Shown here in pieces: positions 34,267-46,900 of a stretch of DNA of 64,000 nucleotides. The stretch lies in contig NC_051451.1 in the NCBI RefSeq assembly GCF_001649575.2, positions 19,266,948 to 19,330,947 on the forward strand, in the 5' to 3' direction. Made by a program: the position numbers and the translations under genes. This stretch comes from Kryptolebias marmoratus (taxonomy: Eukaryota > Chordata > Actinopteri > Cyprinodontiformes > Rivulidae). Within the stretch, counting starts at the first letter, position 1. Every line of letters begins with the position of its first letter. The notes under the pieces were generated by a model that did no database searches, was not told where the DNA came from, and saw nothing but the letters and a program-made list of their open reading frames with translations.

Positions 34267-34346
34267 CGTTGTTGCTGCTATTCCAACCACCACAACCACT
34301 ACAGGTACGACTACTCCTACTACTGCTCTTCTACTGCTACTACTAA
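34267..34346 (+). repeat. Imperfect triplet-rich patch in the akt3 3' UTR
   Basis: About 80 bases are built from interrupted GTT/GCT, CCA/CAA and CTA/CTG triplets, giving TGTTGCTGCTATT near the start and CTACTGCTACTACT near the end. It lies in untranslated sequence about 650 bases after the stop codon. Whether it is polymorphic cannot be judged from one sequence. Confidence 0.5.
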
Positions 34347-37300
34347 AATCCGGTGCTACACGTCTAGACAAATGCTGCGGGTCACCACAGAAGCGCCAGC
34401 CAAACGCCAAACGCCCATGTTACCATCTATGCTACAGAACAGCTGCTAACTTCCTGTACAGCTCTTATTTATGTGTCGGATGTTTAGAGTAAAGCAACTA
34501 TATCGTGTGTTTGCGTGTGAACGGTCAAACCATGGGTTTGTCTTTGACGGTGCGCCTCAAAGCACAGCAGTTCAGACCGATGAAGCTCCCCAAGAAATGA
34601 GCTTTACTCCATTACCCACAATGCAAAGGTGGATGATGATTTGTCCGACCGCAGAGGTGAAAATTAGAGGAAAAACGGCTGGTTTGAATGTTCCCTTCCA
34701 AGTTTTTTTTTTCCCCTCTTTCTTTTTTTTTTTGTTTTTGAACACGTACCTAAAACTTCTTCTGTCCCAAAAAAGGGGGGAAACAAAAGTGAAACGGTAC
34801 CTTGTTTAAACGACGAAAAGCTTTACTGTGACGTGTTGTTGACACGGCTTCGGGACCTCTCTGAGTCTGCGCAGGAAAAAAAAGGAAAACGCAGCAGGAA
34901 GGGATTCAAAAGAATCGCAGAATATCAGGGAGGTGAGAGGAGAACGCACGAGAAAATCTCATAGAAAGATGCAATATTAAATATTTATAATGTGATAATT
35001 TATACGTACTGATGAGTAGTAAGGTAACAACTGCAAGTTTCTTAAGAAAGATTAAAAAAAGAAAAAAACAATCTACGAAGAGGTAATAGTTATGGGTTTA
35101 CAAGAATCACAGCAATGGCTAAAAAAATGTTTTATTTATTGCTCTACACATTGGTTTTATATTTAACCTTTTCTATTGTTATTACATTATTTAAAAAAAA
35201 AAGTATATTATTTCTTAGAATTGAAAGAAAAAAAAGTGCACCTCGAGAAACAAACAAAAAAAAAGGCTGAAGAATGTAGGAGGGAAAGCAGATAGCCTTC
35301 CTGCTCCGTTGTTTTATTTTGTGTTTTGTGCTGTTTTGTGACCAAAATGTGACAGGCGGGAGAAGACGGGACATGTTAAGGACGAGTGTCCCACAGGAGT
35401 GTGTGAGAAGGGCTGAAGACGAGTTCAGACGAAGAAGGCGAAGTGGAAAGTTGAGCAGAGAGGAATCAAGCGAAGCACCAAAGGTCAGAGTAGAAAAGGG
35501 AGGAGGTTCAGAGCCGAACTGTAAGTGTGTTGAGAAAGGAGGCGGAGGAGTTGTGAGCCGGGTCGGGTCAGGTCACCGTTTTCCTGAACGGTGGGATGTT
35601 TCGTCTTTAACGTGCGCCGTCATTTCTCCTGCCTGAACTTTGTGTTTGCAGTTGTTGCTTTCGTCTTCCAGTCAGACCAAGACAAATGTTTCAAAAAGAA
35701 AAAAAAAAAAAATCCCCTCAATCTTCAAACGCCGAGTGAGCCTTACGTGGTTTAGCTCAGAATAAGTCGAACACATTGACATCGAACAATCACCACACCG
35801 AAGGTAAAACCTTAAATCAAGTCAAATCTCAGCTGCATCTAAACAGGAAAACATGTTTGTCGTGTGGAAAACGCCACTTTCTGTCAGCGGACACAGATTA
35901 CAGAGAGCACCAGGGGATGTGCTCTTATTAGGTCCAGAACATTGTGCTCCAGTATATTTATTTGAATGTTTTTACTTTCATCATTGATGAAATAACTTGA
36001 ATTTATTTCCTGTTTAATTTATTTGTTGTCTTTTTGTTCTAGCAGTAAGAGGGCGTAGTCGTGTTTCAAACTCTTTGTTCGCGTTTAGTGACACCTTTTA
36101 AGCTCTTACCTGTTTTTCTGCTGCTCTTAAGTCCATACGCTTTCCTGTTGCACTACCATTAAACTGCAAATAGCTAGCAACGGCGCTTTATGGCAGAAAG
36201 TTAAAAACATTTTTTGAAAAAAGGACGGCGCTGGCCTGCATGCTGTAGTCCTCCTCGGCCCGCACCACCAGCCCTGAGTCAAAGTGGCACTCAGAACTCT
36301 GATGAAAAATACTTCTCTGTGATCCGCCGAGTCTGTCTGGCTCCGCCGAGGCAGCCGAAAAAGTTCAAAACGAGGCCAAATCCCACCCAGCTGGCACCCC
36401 TGACAGGCTCAAGAAAGCACTCCCGAGTATTTGGAAGGATTTCAGCTCTGATTTGACCCAGGTCTGCGGGCGGCTGAGGAGTTCTAGCTGTATATGCACG
36501 AGTAACGCCAAAATCATGAGAAACCAGAGCTCATAAAATACCACTTTGTAGCTTTCAACACAGCACTTTCACACATCCATCACTTTTGATATGATTCAGA
36601 GGAATCCAATTCAGCCCTGCCTTTAAGCGAGATTTTTAGCTTTTTTATGTTTTTAAAGAAAATGAAGATTTTTAACTAATGAATGCCCTCCACGTAGCTT
36701 TGATGCTGCTCTGATGTGTAGATTTGACGAGACGTGGACCAAGCGTCCCCATATGCAGCGACAAGTCAGAGCTGTCACGACTGTGAAACAGGGAGAAGGT
36801 CTGTGAACTAAAACGATACTGTAACTGATCAATCATTGCACTAATCTCCTCTGGTTCAGAAAAAAAAAAAAAAAAAAAGTTTTCTCTCCCATGAGCCTCT
36901 TGTTCAGTCTTAGGTCAGGGATGATTCATGTTCTGTGGGAGGCTTTTTCTGTCCTTCAGCGACAGCGTGTCGGTGGTTACAGTTGTTTGTAAACTGGATG
37001 CAGAAAGTCGGGTTTCTGTTTTCCCACGGCTTCACCGCTGCCCTCATTGTACCGGACCGTGTGTGAGACGCGTGACGCCGCGCTGACGGCGGTCACTCTT
37101 AAAAGCTGCTGCTGTTTGTACTGTACACCAACCACACGACGGGTCCGACTCCAGCTGGGGTTCTGTCGAACACTTCAGCTGCTCTGTATTAATCTCATTC
37201 AAAACCCACGAACCGCTCCGCTGCCGTAAAAAGCAACAGCCTCATGTTCGAGATGATTCCTGCTCAACGTCAGCGGGTTTCCTCCCCCTCTACAGTACCA

Positions 37301-37396
37301 CTTCTTCATCTTGATTATTACAGTAACAAACAAGCATGAAATGCATTTATCTATCAACAGAAACAGCAAACGTGTAGAAATATTTCAACGCTCCAT

Positions 37397-37402
37397 TTTA
37401 TT
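37397..37402 (-). terminator. sdccag8: Candidate sdccag8 polyadenylation signal overlapping its stop codon
   Basis: The minus-strand AATAAA shares TAA with the predicted stop codon. A GT/T-rich stretch (GTTTGCTGTTTCTGTTG) lies about 35 bases downstream. If used, the 3' UTR would be only about 20 bases. Other minus-strand AATAAA sequences (TTTATT on plus) occur further down and could be used instead. Confidence 0.4.
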
Positions 37403-37493
37403 GTAGCTTTACAGTAGTGAGGGACGTCTCTGGGCAGACTCCAGCCATTTCCAGAGGTTTCTCTGAAGCTCTGAAGCGCTGCAGCTCTGCTCC
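37398..37493 (-). CDS. sdccag8: Predicted sdccag8 terminal exon (31 residues and stop)
   Basis: On the minus strand a pyrimidine-rich stretch and GCATCAG are followed by a phase-0 frame reading GAELQRFRASEKPLEMAGVC then PETSLTTVKLQ and TAA (37400-37398). The phase matches the upstream exon, and ELQ.FR...K.LE continues the heptad pattern. An AATAAA (37402-37397) overlaps the stop codon, and GT-rich sequence follows. The human tail is shorter and different, so homology does not prove this exon. The read-through ending at 38548 is the alternative. Confidence 0.5.
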   Translation of the reverse strand, partial: GAELQRFRASEKPLEMAGVCPETSLTTVKLQ

Positions 37494-40400
37494 CTGATGC
37501 GTCGGCGGAGGAGAGACGATGTTGACTCGGAGACGGCGTTTAGGAAACTCAACAGATCCACAGAAAAGCAGATCAAACAGCCTTTTTTTTCTGTCCTTCA
37601 TGCTGTCAGGATGCAGTGCTGCTGGCCTGTGAGGCCACGAGGATGTGAAAATAACAGATTACCATCAACATGGAGCTGTTTTTTTACACTGTACATCCTT
37701 AGTATTTTTACACATAAAATGTATATGATAGGGATGCACATTATTTTCCGTCTTACGGACAGCTTCAATAAAGCACTCTGTCAATCTGCTGCTGTGTGTC
37801 CACTCTGGTCTGTTTCTTTCTCCCATTACGGACTGCTCGGACTAAATAAGAAATGTAGGTTTCAAGTTTTATCTTTATTTTTTTAGTCGCTGGACGATTT
37901 GCTTTAGGTGACTCAACATTCATGGTGTCAAATGGAGCCGCTTTGCATGTTTCAGAGCAACGTGTCTTATTTTCAAGGGGAACTGAAAGCGTCCCAAATG
38001 TCCTTACGTGCAACAAATACCAAAAAAAAAAGGTCATCCCTGCCGATGAACAGATCAGAATGTTGACAACAAAACAAGAGGGCAAGAAAACAGACACGGA
38101 AATACAGAAACTTTGTAAAAATCCAGCAATTTTAAACAATTTGTAAGGAGATTGTTTTATTAATGTTGTGAGTCTCTGAGCGCCGTGATGCAGTACCTCT
38201 AACACTCACAGTGTTGACACGCTTGTCAAATATAAAAAAAATTTATGCAAAAATGCTTTCATCTTCCGTCTGTTTAACAAAATATCACAGGTGAAAAGAA
38301 CCAAATCCAAAAAGGAGGAAGCAGGAAGACTAATGCACCCAAAACATCCGTTCATCTCCAGTTTGACAACTAAAAGGACAACTTTCAGAAAAACATGCCT
38401 GCATGTGGAAGTTTAACACACACACACACACACATCTAATAATGACACACAAACAGAATAAAAGCCAATGTTTTCCGGTAAATTCAGAACCATAAAGTCA
38501 TTAGTCTAGAAGGGACAAACCACTCTGACCGGCTCCAACAGCGTTTGTCACACACTCCTCGGGTTTGTGTGTGTTTGTACCTCGATGCGCAGGTTCTGCA
38601 GCTCCTCGCTCAGCGCGTTTCTTTCCTGCATCAGCTGGTTCTGTTTGGCCAGAAGCTCACACACCTGCTGAGCGCTGCTCTGACAGTGTCGGTCCAACTG
38701 CTGCAGCCTGCGACACACACACACACCAACAGAAAGTGTGAGAGAATAACAAGCCCTCCTGGCTAATATAAAACCAAATGTTGTAAATATTGAAACAGAA
38801 CTGGATCCACAGAGAGCTCCTAATATCACCGGACTTTGTGTTGATCAAACAATCAGCTCTGTTTACTTGAATATGATGACAGTGTTTCATACCGAGTGCA
38901 GAGAAGGATGTGAGGAAGTGGCTGAAAAATGTGAAAAGCTGCGAGACAAGGCCAGATGCTACTGATTTAACTTCACTTTCCTGGTGACAAACATAACCTT
39001 TTACTAAAAAAACATCTAATCTTCACATTAAAGGCAGTTGACGTGAACATTTGGTTTATAGTCTTGTCCTAAAGGTGGAAAATTTGGGCTTGAGGCATAA
39101 AAACAGTCAGCAGGCAGTGTTCAGATTTATGAACCAGTTACACAAAGAGAGGATGAAGTTTTTCCTCCTCACATTTTTTAGAGTGAAATATAGAAAGTTG
39201 CATCATGTTAAACTTTAGGGACTCCAAGAATATTTCAGCTAAGAGGTACCTTTTAACAAGGTCCTTTTGCGGTGCGATTTTTTTTTTTGTTATTTCAATA
39301 CTTTGATGAGCTCCTTTTCGAGCAGCTGCAGCGTGCTTACGAAACTGCAGTGACCCCGTGTCCCAAAGAGCCGGAGCAAAAGACACAAAAGAACAAACGG
39401 GAACATTTTAAGAGATAATTATTTTTGTAAGAAAAGCAAATCAAAACTCCCGTTTCACTTTGTCTTTGCCGCATCAGCACTCTCACGAGCTGCGGCGTCA
39501 GAAAGTTGCAGAACTTTTTGAAAAAAAAGAGCACTTCTTCAGCTGTTTCAGCTTCAGCCTTGTGCTGTGGAAAAAATACAGCTAGGCAAAACATCACACC
39601 AGCTGCAACATTATCAGGTGAAAGTTGAAGGGATTGGATCAGAACTCACTCCCCAAACCAAAAATGACCTGAAAATATGGACCTACATAGGCAGCAGAAG
39701 CACGTTTTTTTTTCCTCCTGAAATAGAAGATTTTGTGGGCAAAATGAGGGAAATCCCCCTTTAAAGGGTTTCTGCAGATAACTTCAGGTATTTTGGAGAG
39801 TAAGAGTAAAAGAATAAGCTAGTTCAAAAGACACACATGATTTTTAAACAATATTCTTGTTTAGTTGAGACTAAATGAGGATATTTTTTAAGTGTGTATC
39901 TGTCTGTTAGCAACATTTCTTATGAACCACCGGACGGATTTAAATGAAACTCTCAGACAGTAATCATTAGATGCACATCCACAACTACTCCTCATGAGAT
40001 TACATTTAATCGTGACTATAGTTATTTTAAAGGTCTGACCAAAACAACTCCAACTGTTTCACCGCATAGGGTTACTTGCATAAAGATTTTTACATTTTAT
40101 TAATTTTCTTAATCAAATTGAAATAGTGTGGCAGGAAAGGTTTAGGAATGTGTGAATGTGCAGCTCTGATCAACATCACAACATCCCAATTAGTGCGTTC
40201 CCCCTCCGACACAACCAGACAATACACTCTTTCACTGCACACTGGGATTAAACTCTGCGTGTGTGTGTGTGTGTTCTAGCTGAGGTTGTGGGTTTCGAGG
40301 CTGAGAACATGATGTGTGCGTACGGGGGATGCAAGGGGAAGTCTGCTAAAATGTTTCCCACCAGCAGCTCACCATTTCACCCATTCATCCGTCCGCTCAG

Positions 40401-43400
40401 TCGGTCACTACCGCCCGCCCCTGAAGAGCAGCGGTGAACTCTCGCTCACACTCTCACACTCACACTTCCTGATAATGAGACGGGGGGGAAACCCTCGGCG
40501 CTGGAATCCACATTTGCATATTCAACCACTCGCCCGTTCCTCACACAGACCCGTGTCACGTTTACAAGAAAAATGAAACCGTTTCTGCTTGTGTTCATTG
40601 AAAGAGTTTGATGTGCCGTGTCAAAATTATGCTTCTTTGTACCTCTTCTTTGCTGTATTTCAGAGGGGAAAAGTGTAGTTTCAAATCTACTAAATTTACG
40701 GGAAACTTTTCAAGCTATCCATCTGATGAGATCACCGCTGAACTTTTACTGTAGCAAATGTTCAGCTGACGTGGAGGTTTTGTCGCACTGGTGGCAGAAT
40801 GTTAATTTAGAACACAAACAACAGTCACCATAGCATGTTGAAAAGAGTTAAAGAGCACAAACATAGCTGCCATTTCTCCGTCTTAGCTCTAATCTTTAGA
40901 AATATCGTTGTGTAGGTGAACCGCTGACAACCCAGAAGCTGCGTCTGATGAGGAAGCTTAAGTGGGAGCTGCTTGGTTCGACGATTTAAAACCAAAGGAG
41001 CTTTGGAAAACCTCGGCTTTGGGGACTCAAAAGGAGGCGTCTTTCGTGTTGTCACTGTTTCAACAGGTTCAAAAGGCGACGCGGATGGTGGGTGGGATAC
41101 AGAGGAGGAGGAGAAAGGAGGAGGATGACGAGGGTTGTGGCTCGGGGCAGAGAGACAGATAGGGGTAGCTGGGGGGGAGACAGATGCCCCTGCCCTGCTG
41201 GTCATGTTGGCAGCGGCGGGCCTGCCTGTGCGTGACAGACGGAGGAGGCGAACATCCCAACTCTGCTCCTCAATCTGCTCCCCTCCCTCCCACTGCCCTC
41301 ACTCTGCCCTGTACGGTCTCGTTCTCCAGCGCTGAGTTTAATCCCCCTCCGCCTCCTCCACCGTCAGTCGACTGAAACCTGCCCTCCTGCGGGCCTGCTT
41401 CATCTCCCCCCATCGCGCCTGAGGGCCCGCTGAGCGGTTTATCTCGGACCTGGAGGCTCTGTCCAGTCCTGGAGGCCGAGGGCGATGACTCTCCTTCCCC
41501 GCCTGGCGTTCCTGCAGCCGGCTGCCAAGCTGTCCTGACCGGCCACCCCCTCGCTCCTTTCCTCCCACTCTGCATCCTCCTCCCACACCATCAAAGCAAC
41601 AAATCACAGAGTCACACAAGCTGAGAACGAGGAAGACGCACGCGCTCCTGGTGCTCCGCTCACAAAGTACAGGAGGCATCGGCGTCGCACGCCCAGGAGC
41701 ACCTGAAGGCCAGAAACGGGGCCTGTTGTCCCGGAGCTGCAAACGTTTGACGAGCAAAGTGTCGAGAACGTGCCGACCGAAAGGCCTTTAGCTCCACACC
41801 ACTGAACTAATCTGAGTCACGCAGAGAAAATGTCAATCCTTATCCCGTTACAGCCTCTGATGCAGATACACAGAGACGCACCAAACACTTTGAGACAATC
41901 AAAGAGAAAATACAAAAGCCTCTCTCGGAGAATTTGCAGCGAAGACAAGTTTTACACTTTGTCTTCCAGTAGAGATAAATGTGATACTGCAAACAGGATT
42001 TATTCTCAGTCTGTGAAGTTTTACTCTTCAGACGTGAACTGCGACTTGCTCACAGACGACATCCTGCCAAGACAAACAAAAACAGAATCTGCCATCTTTG
42101 AGAAGTCACACTGTGTTCTCGGATTTCAGACGAAACGTTTTTAACTTCGAAAGGTCAGTTTGCGACCAAAGTATGGACTCATTTGACTCATTTTTAAAAA
42201 AGGAACTGTGGCATTAATGTTTTGATTGAGGCAACAGCTGTACAAAGTGTCATCAGGGTACACACACACACACAAACGTCACAGTCAGTGAAGCAGTCGG
42301 TCGGGTCGCGGCCCAGGATGTTTAAATCTGCTGCAGGTTGTAAGCTGCAGGTTTATGGAAGGCAGTGAGTAAAAGCTGTGACCCTGGTACACATGTGAAC
42401 AAAACACACTCAGTTTGTCCGACCATAGAGCTGCCAACCTCTGGCCTTAACCAACACACACACACACTCGTTCTAAACCACCTCACCTTCATGCTCTGCC
42501 TCCGATGTGGGGGGCAGGGGTGTGTGTGTGTGATTAAGGTAGCTCTCCTTCCAGCAGCTAAAGCAGCAAATCCAATAACTGGCCTCTATCTACTGGCACA
42601 CTCATTAATTAGGGCTTAATACAGCTTAATGCTCAGACACTGCCCCACACTAATCCATACACACACACACACACACACTGCAGCTTGGCCCGCCTCTGCC
42701 CACTTCCAGGAACCGAGGAGAAAAGAAGGTTTGGACGGATTTGCGGATGGAGTTAGAGGGAAGAGGATCTGCTGCGGGTGGAAGAGGAGTGTTGACAGTG
42801 CGTGGTGTCAGGTGAGGTGCTGAGGGCTGCAGCTGTCACCCCCTTCCCTATCCGCCGCCGCACAGCTGAGCGGTCCAGATAAGAGAGGGAGAACTTCCCT
42901 GCTGACCTGGTGAAAGGACACCACCTGCTGGATCCCGCTGTTCACTGACGCGCACACGCTTCTGCACCAGAAAACGCCTCCAACGACTACCTAAAACTGC
43001 CCCCAAAGAAACAAGTGTGTGTTTTGCTTTCCAGCAGACACAAAAAAGCAAGGGTTATTTTTGCTGGGAGGCACTTTGCAGTAATTTCCCCAGACAGCCC
43101 AATAATCAAACTCTGCTCACAATCCACACCTCAAAACCGCCGCACTCTCTATTGACTGCTGCTACTAAAGAGATTAATTACATCACACAAACACACACAC
43201 ACACACAGTTACCTCTCCATGGCACATATCAGTCGTAGCCCACAGCTACTGTCTGAACTCTGTTGTGTTTGCCTGTGTTTGCATATTTATTTACAGGTGG
43301 GAGCATATGTCCTGGAGGCATGGTCTAAAGGGAAAGTGCTAACGTCACGTTAGAGAAGCGCCGAGACGCCAACAGATACAGAAGATCTGGAAGCAGCGTT

Positions 43401-43914
43401 CAGGTCTGTCATTCAGCAGTTTCCAGACTAAAATATATCCGGTGGAACAAATATTCATTTTGCAACAACAACCACAAAAATAAAAAATAAAACAACCTTT
43501 TAATGTCAAACTGAAACATATCCAACACTCAAGCCTGAATTAAAGTTGGAGAAGTGGAAAAATGGATTTGGAATCAAACGTAAAACTTTAAAATATTCTA
43601 CATCTTAAATTAATTTGACCGAATCTTCATAATGTGTGTGTGTGTGTGTACTAGTCAGAGGATNNNNNNNNNNNNNNNNNNNNNNNNNNNNNNNNNNNNN
43701 NNNNGGGGGGGGGGGGGGGAACTTGAGCCTCCAAGGGGTGCAGAACGCAGGCAGACGTCCTCAGTTTGCCTGGTTACAGCAATACTGCCAGGGGCATGAT
43801 GGCTACAGCTGCGACACACACACACATTCGCCCGACCCCAGGCCCACCATCACCACCCTCACACCCCAAGCACTCCAGCTAGATCTTGGCTGGCACACAA
43901 CTGCACTCGGGGAT

Positions 43915-43951
<37 letters not shown>

Positions 43952-46900
43952 CGCCTGAAGGCCGTGCCCCGTGTCTTCCTCACCAACCTGTCATGCCAGT
44001 TGTTGCTCTCGGTAACATGCACATTTGACACGAGGACATGATTGGTGACACTGTGGGTTTTGATCAGGAGGAGACTGTCACGCATTTCTGTTCTTATTTA
44101 CGGCCACCTGTCATTTTCTGACGTTTCACCTCAACCTAAAGTGTGTTTTCACTCATGACCTCTTGTTTAAAAATCAGTTTTTAATCCTTCAGTGACACGA
44201 TTTTGTTTTAGAAAAATAAAAATCAGTAGAAACTGGATATGTATTTTTAACTAAAGTGGATGCTCAGTAAAACCTGCCACCCTGTCTCCACATCTTTGTA
44301 TTACAAACTATTTTCTCAATAAAAAAAAAAGAAAAAGCGTAGTCAAATCATCCATCTAATAAACACCTATTAAAGATGATCTGCAAAGCAGCCGCAATAA
44401 GCAGCGATAATAGTTTGTTTTTTTCACTTGTTTTCCAGCTCACAGCTGTGCTCCAGCAGTGCTGAACACACTGTTTTTACATGTTTCAACTTTAATGTGC
44501 CAGATGTCAGGCGCAGACGAACGCTGCAGCTCATCTGCAGCAGTGCTGACCTGTCAATATTTAGCTTTTTCTACAAAAACACCGTCTACATTTTATTTTT
44601 CACATCTTAGAAACTCTCAATCTGTCTGTACCGCTTCCGACACACACTAACTACTGCTATATTAATTATATTATTATTATTGTTAATATCAATTATAACA
44701 ACAACACCCCATTATTTTTTCTGATGAAATATTTGTTTTAGATTCTTTAAATTTTTGTCTATTTTGTCGCTCTTCAGTTTGTAACTCAGTTTGATTAAAC
44801 ATCTCAGGCTCCACTAAATTTAGAAAAAATATGTCAAATATTTTAAAATTTTCTGTGTACTTTTTCACACCTCAGAGGTATAAATAAATCACGTTTTACT
44901 GACTTCTGTAAAGAAAAACAAAGAATTTATAGAAGCTACAATTACCATAAATGGTTTAATCTTTTTATTACCTTTTATTAATTTTAATATTATTTATCCA
45001 CTCCTGGTTTACATTCAGAATTTTCCCTAAATAGTTTTCAGCCTAAAGACAATTAAACTCTAATCATCACGTCTGCTTTCTCAGTTGTCAGACACAAATT
45101 AAAATGTCTTCCTGTCTCGACTGAAACAAAGCAAACAATGATGGAAAAGGAGCCGATTTAACGACACATGAAAAGGTTAGAAAATCTCACATTTCGAAAG
45201 CGTGATGAATATGCATAAAAGCACTCGTGTTTGTGATTAATCTTTTTATCAGTTTATCGTCACTGTAAAAATGTAAAAAATGCTGCGTGAAAATGCTGCT
45301 TCGAATATCCGAAGCCTTGACCTATAAAGCTGAATTTCCCCAGAGCTGTAACACGCAGATTCATTTACATGTTGCTGAGAGAAACAGGAGGATCTCACAA
45401 CTCCTTTAAAACCTCCTGCTGCCGTGGCCCAGTTCCTGGGTTTCATTAATTATTTGACATCAATTTAATATCTGTTATCATTCATAATCATTCATAATTT
45501 CGTCAAATGTTCCGACACAGAGATCTGAATAATATGAATAAAAAAAAGGCATTAAATGTAAAAAAGTTAGTATTTCCAGCACTGGCTTTGTGGTCTAACA
45601 AAACTTTTTTTTTTTTCTTCCATGTGTTCAGCTCATGCGTTTATGAGCGCTTCAGACTTTTATAGACAGCAATTCAGCATCAACTGACACAAAAATCAAG
45701 CAGCGTGAAATAAAATGCTCTTGGCGAGTCCTTTTATTAAACCTGATTGGAAAGTTTAGGGAGAATTGATTTGACAAAGCTGTAAACAGCTCTGGATGGG
45801 CTCAGACATCCACCGCTCTCCCTCCATCATTTTATTAACAGAGGTGTCAGTGCTGCTGCAGGCTGCTAAATCATCTATTTAATGATAACGTGTGTGTTGC
45901 CGTGAGGCCTGCTGACTCTTTTAAGTCTTATTTTTGAGCATTTTGTGTTCCCCATATAAAAGTATTTCTGCTGATGTTACTTTTAACTTTTTTTTTCTCT
46001 CCCCCTTCCCAAAGACAGGACAGGTGTTACCGCCCGGTTTCCCAACATGTATTTTTATGAAGTTGTGTGAGTGTCACTGACTGGGGCTAGAGATGTGCCG
46101 CTTCACACAGTTAACGCTGCAGCTTGCAAGCCTCTGGCTACAGCCCGACATCTGAGCTGCAAATCTGTGCGACTCTATCTCTGTGTGTGTGTGTGTGACC
46201 GAGCTGTAAAGCCACCGTTTGACAATGCTCTTTCAGCAGGCTGCCCTGCGGTCGCTCCTGGCTACAGAAGCCAGCTGGGCTACGCAGAGACAGAAGCGAT
46301 GAAAGAAAAAGGAGCGGATGACGACTGATCAGCGCCATCCAGAGGGAAAAACACAAGCGTGTCAGAGAAATTAGATAAGATGAGATGACTTCAGCAGCTC
46401 ACAACCGAACAACTGAAAAACCACAAAAAAATATTTAATTAAAACAAGTATGCATTTTACTTTAAAAGTCACCTTTTAGAGCTTGGGAGTCGACTGCTGG
46501 AGAAATTATGTCACAAAAGTGGCAAGACATGAAAATGTGTTTCCCACGGAGGAGCTTGATTAACAAAGTCTTTTAGAAATGAAGCTTAAATTTGTGGAAA
46601 CGGCAGAAAAACCTCATATAAGAGCCTCTGTTAGGAAACCATGATCAAGTGCCAAGGCTGCTGTTATTGTGAAAAATAAAAATAAATTAAAGCCCGCGTG
46701 AAGAAAAGAAGCTGTATATGCGATCTGTAAGAATGCAGTTGTGAAATGTACTTGAAGGAGGCGACAGGAGCGATGTTAATAATAGCACTCCGGGGGACAT
46801 TAATATGAGGCGTAACGATGGTAAATGTAAACGTGTAAAAGCTGTATTCTCACACACCCGGGCAATGTTTTTTTTTGTCTTTATCTCCATATCTCAGGCT

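Larger units (their letters stand above)
33610..37790 (+). other. akt3: akt3 3' untranslated region (approximate end)
   Basis: No coding pattern is visible on the plus strand between the akt3 stop and the AATAAA at 37767-37772. The stretch is rich in T and A runs, as long vertebrate 3' UTRs are, and human AKT3 is also known for a multi-kilobase 3' UTR. It contains a CTA/CTG triplet-rich patch (34267-34346), T-rich patches near 34705-34745, an A/T-rich block at about 34970-35280, an A19 run (36860-36878), and an ATTAAA (34976-34981) that could serve as an earlier cleavage signal. On the minus strand it contains the predicted terminal exon of sdccag8. The end point is inferred. Confidence 0.6.

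Noticed and set aside
36100..36180. Alternative terminal exon for sdccag8 after TTTGCAG on the minus strand (frame FNGSATGKRMDL)
   Set aside because: There is no heptad continuation and no nearby polyadenylation signal as good as that at 37397.
40825..41757. Several overlapping frames of 100-139 residues in a GC-richer block
   Set aside because: Pro/Ser/Arg-rich translations occur on both strands with no recognisable domain and no splice pattern, so this is composition-driven.
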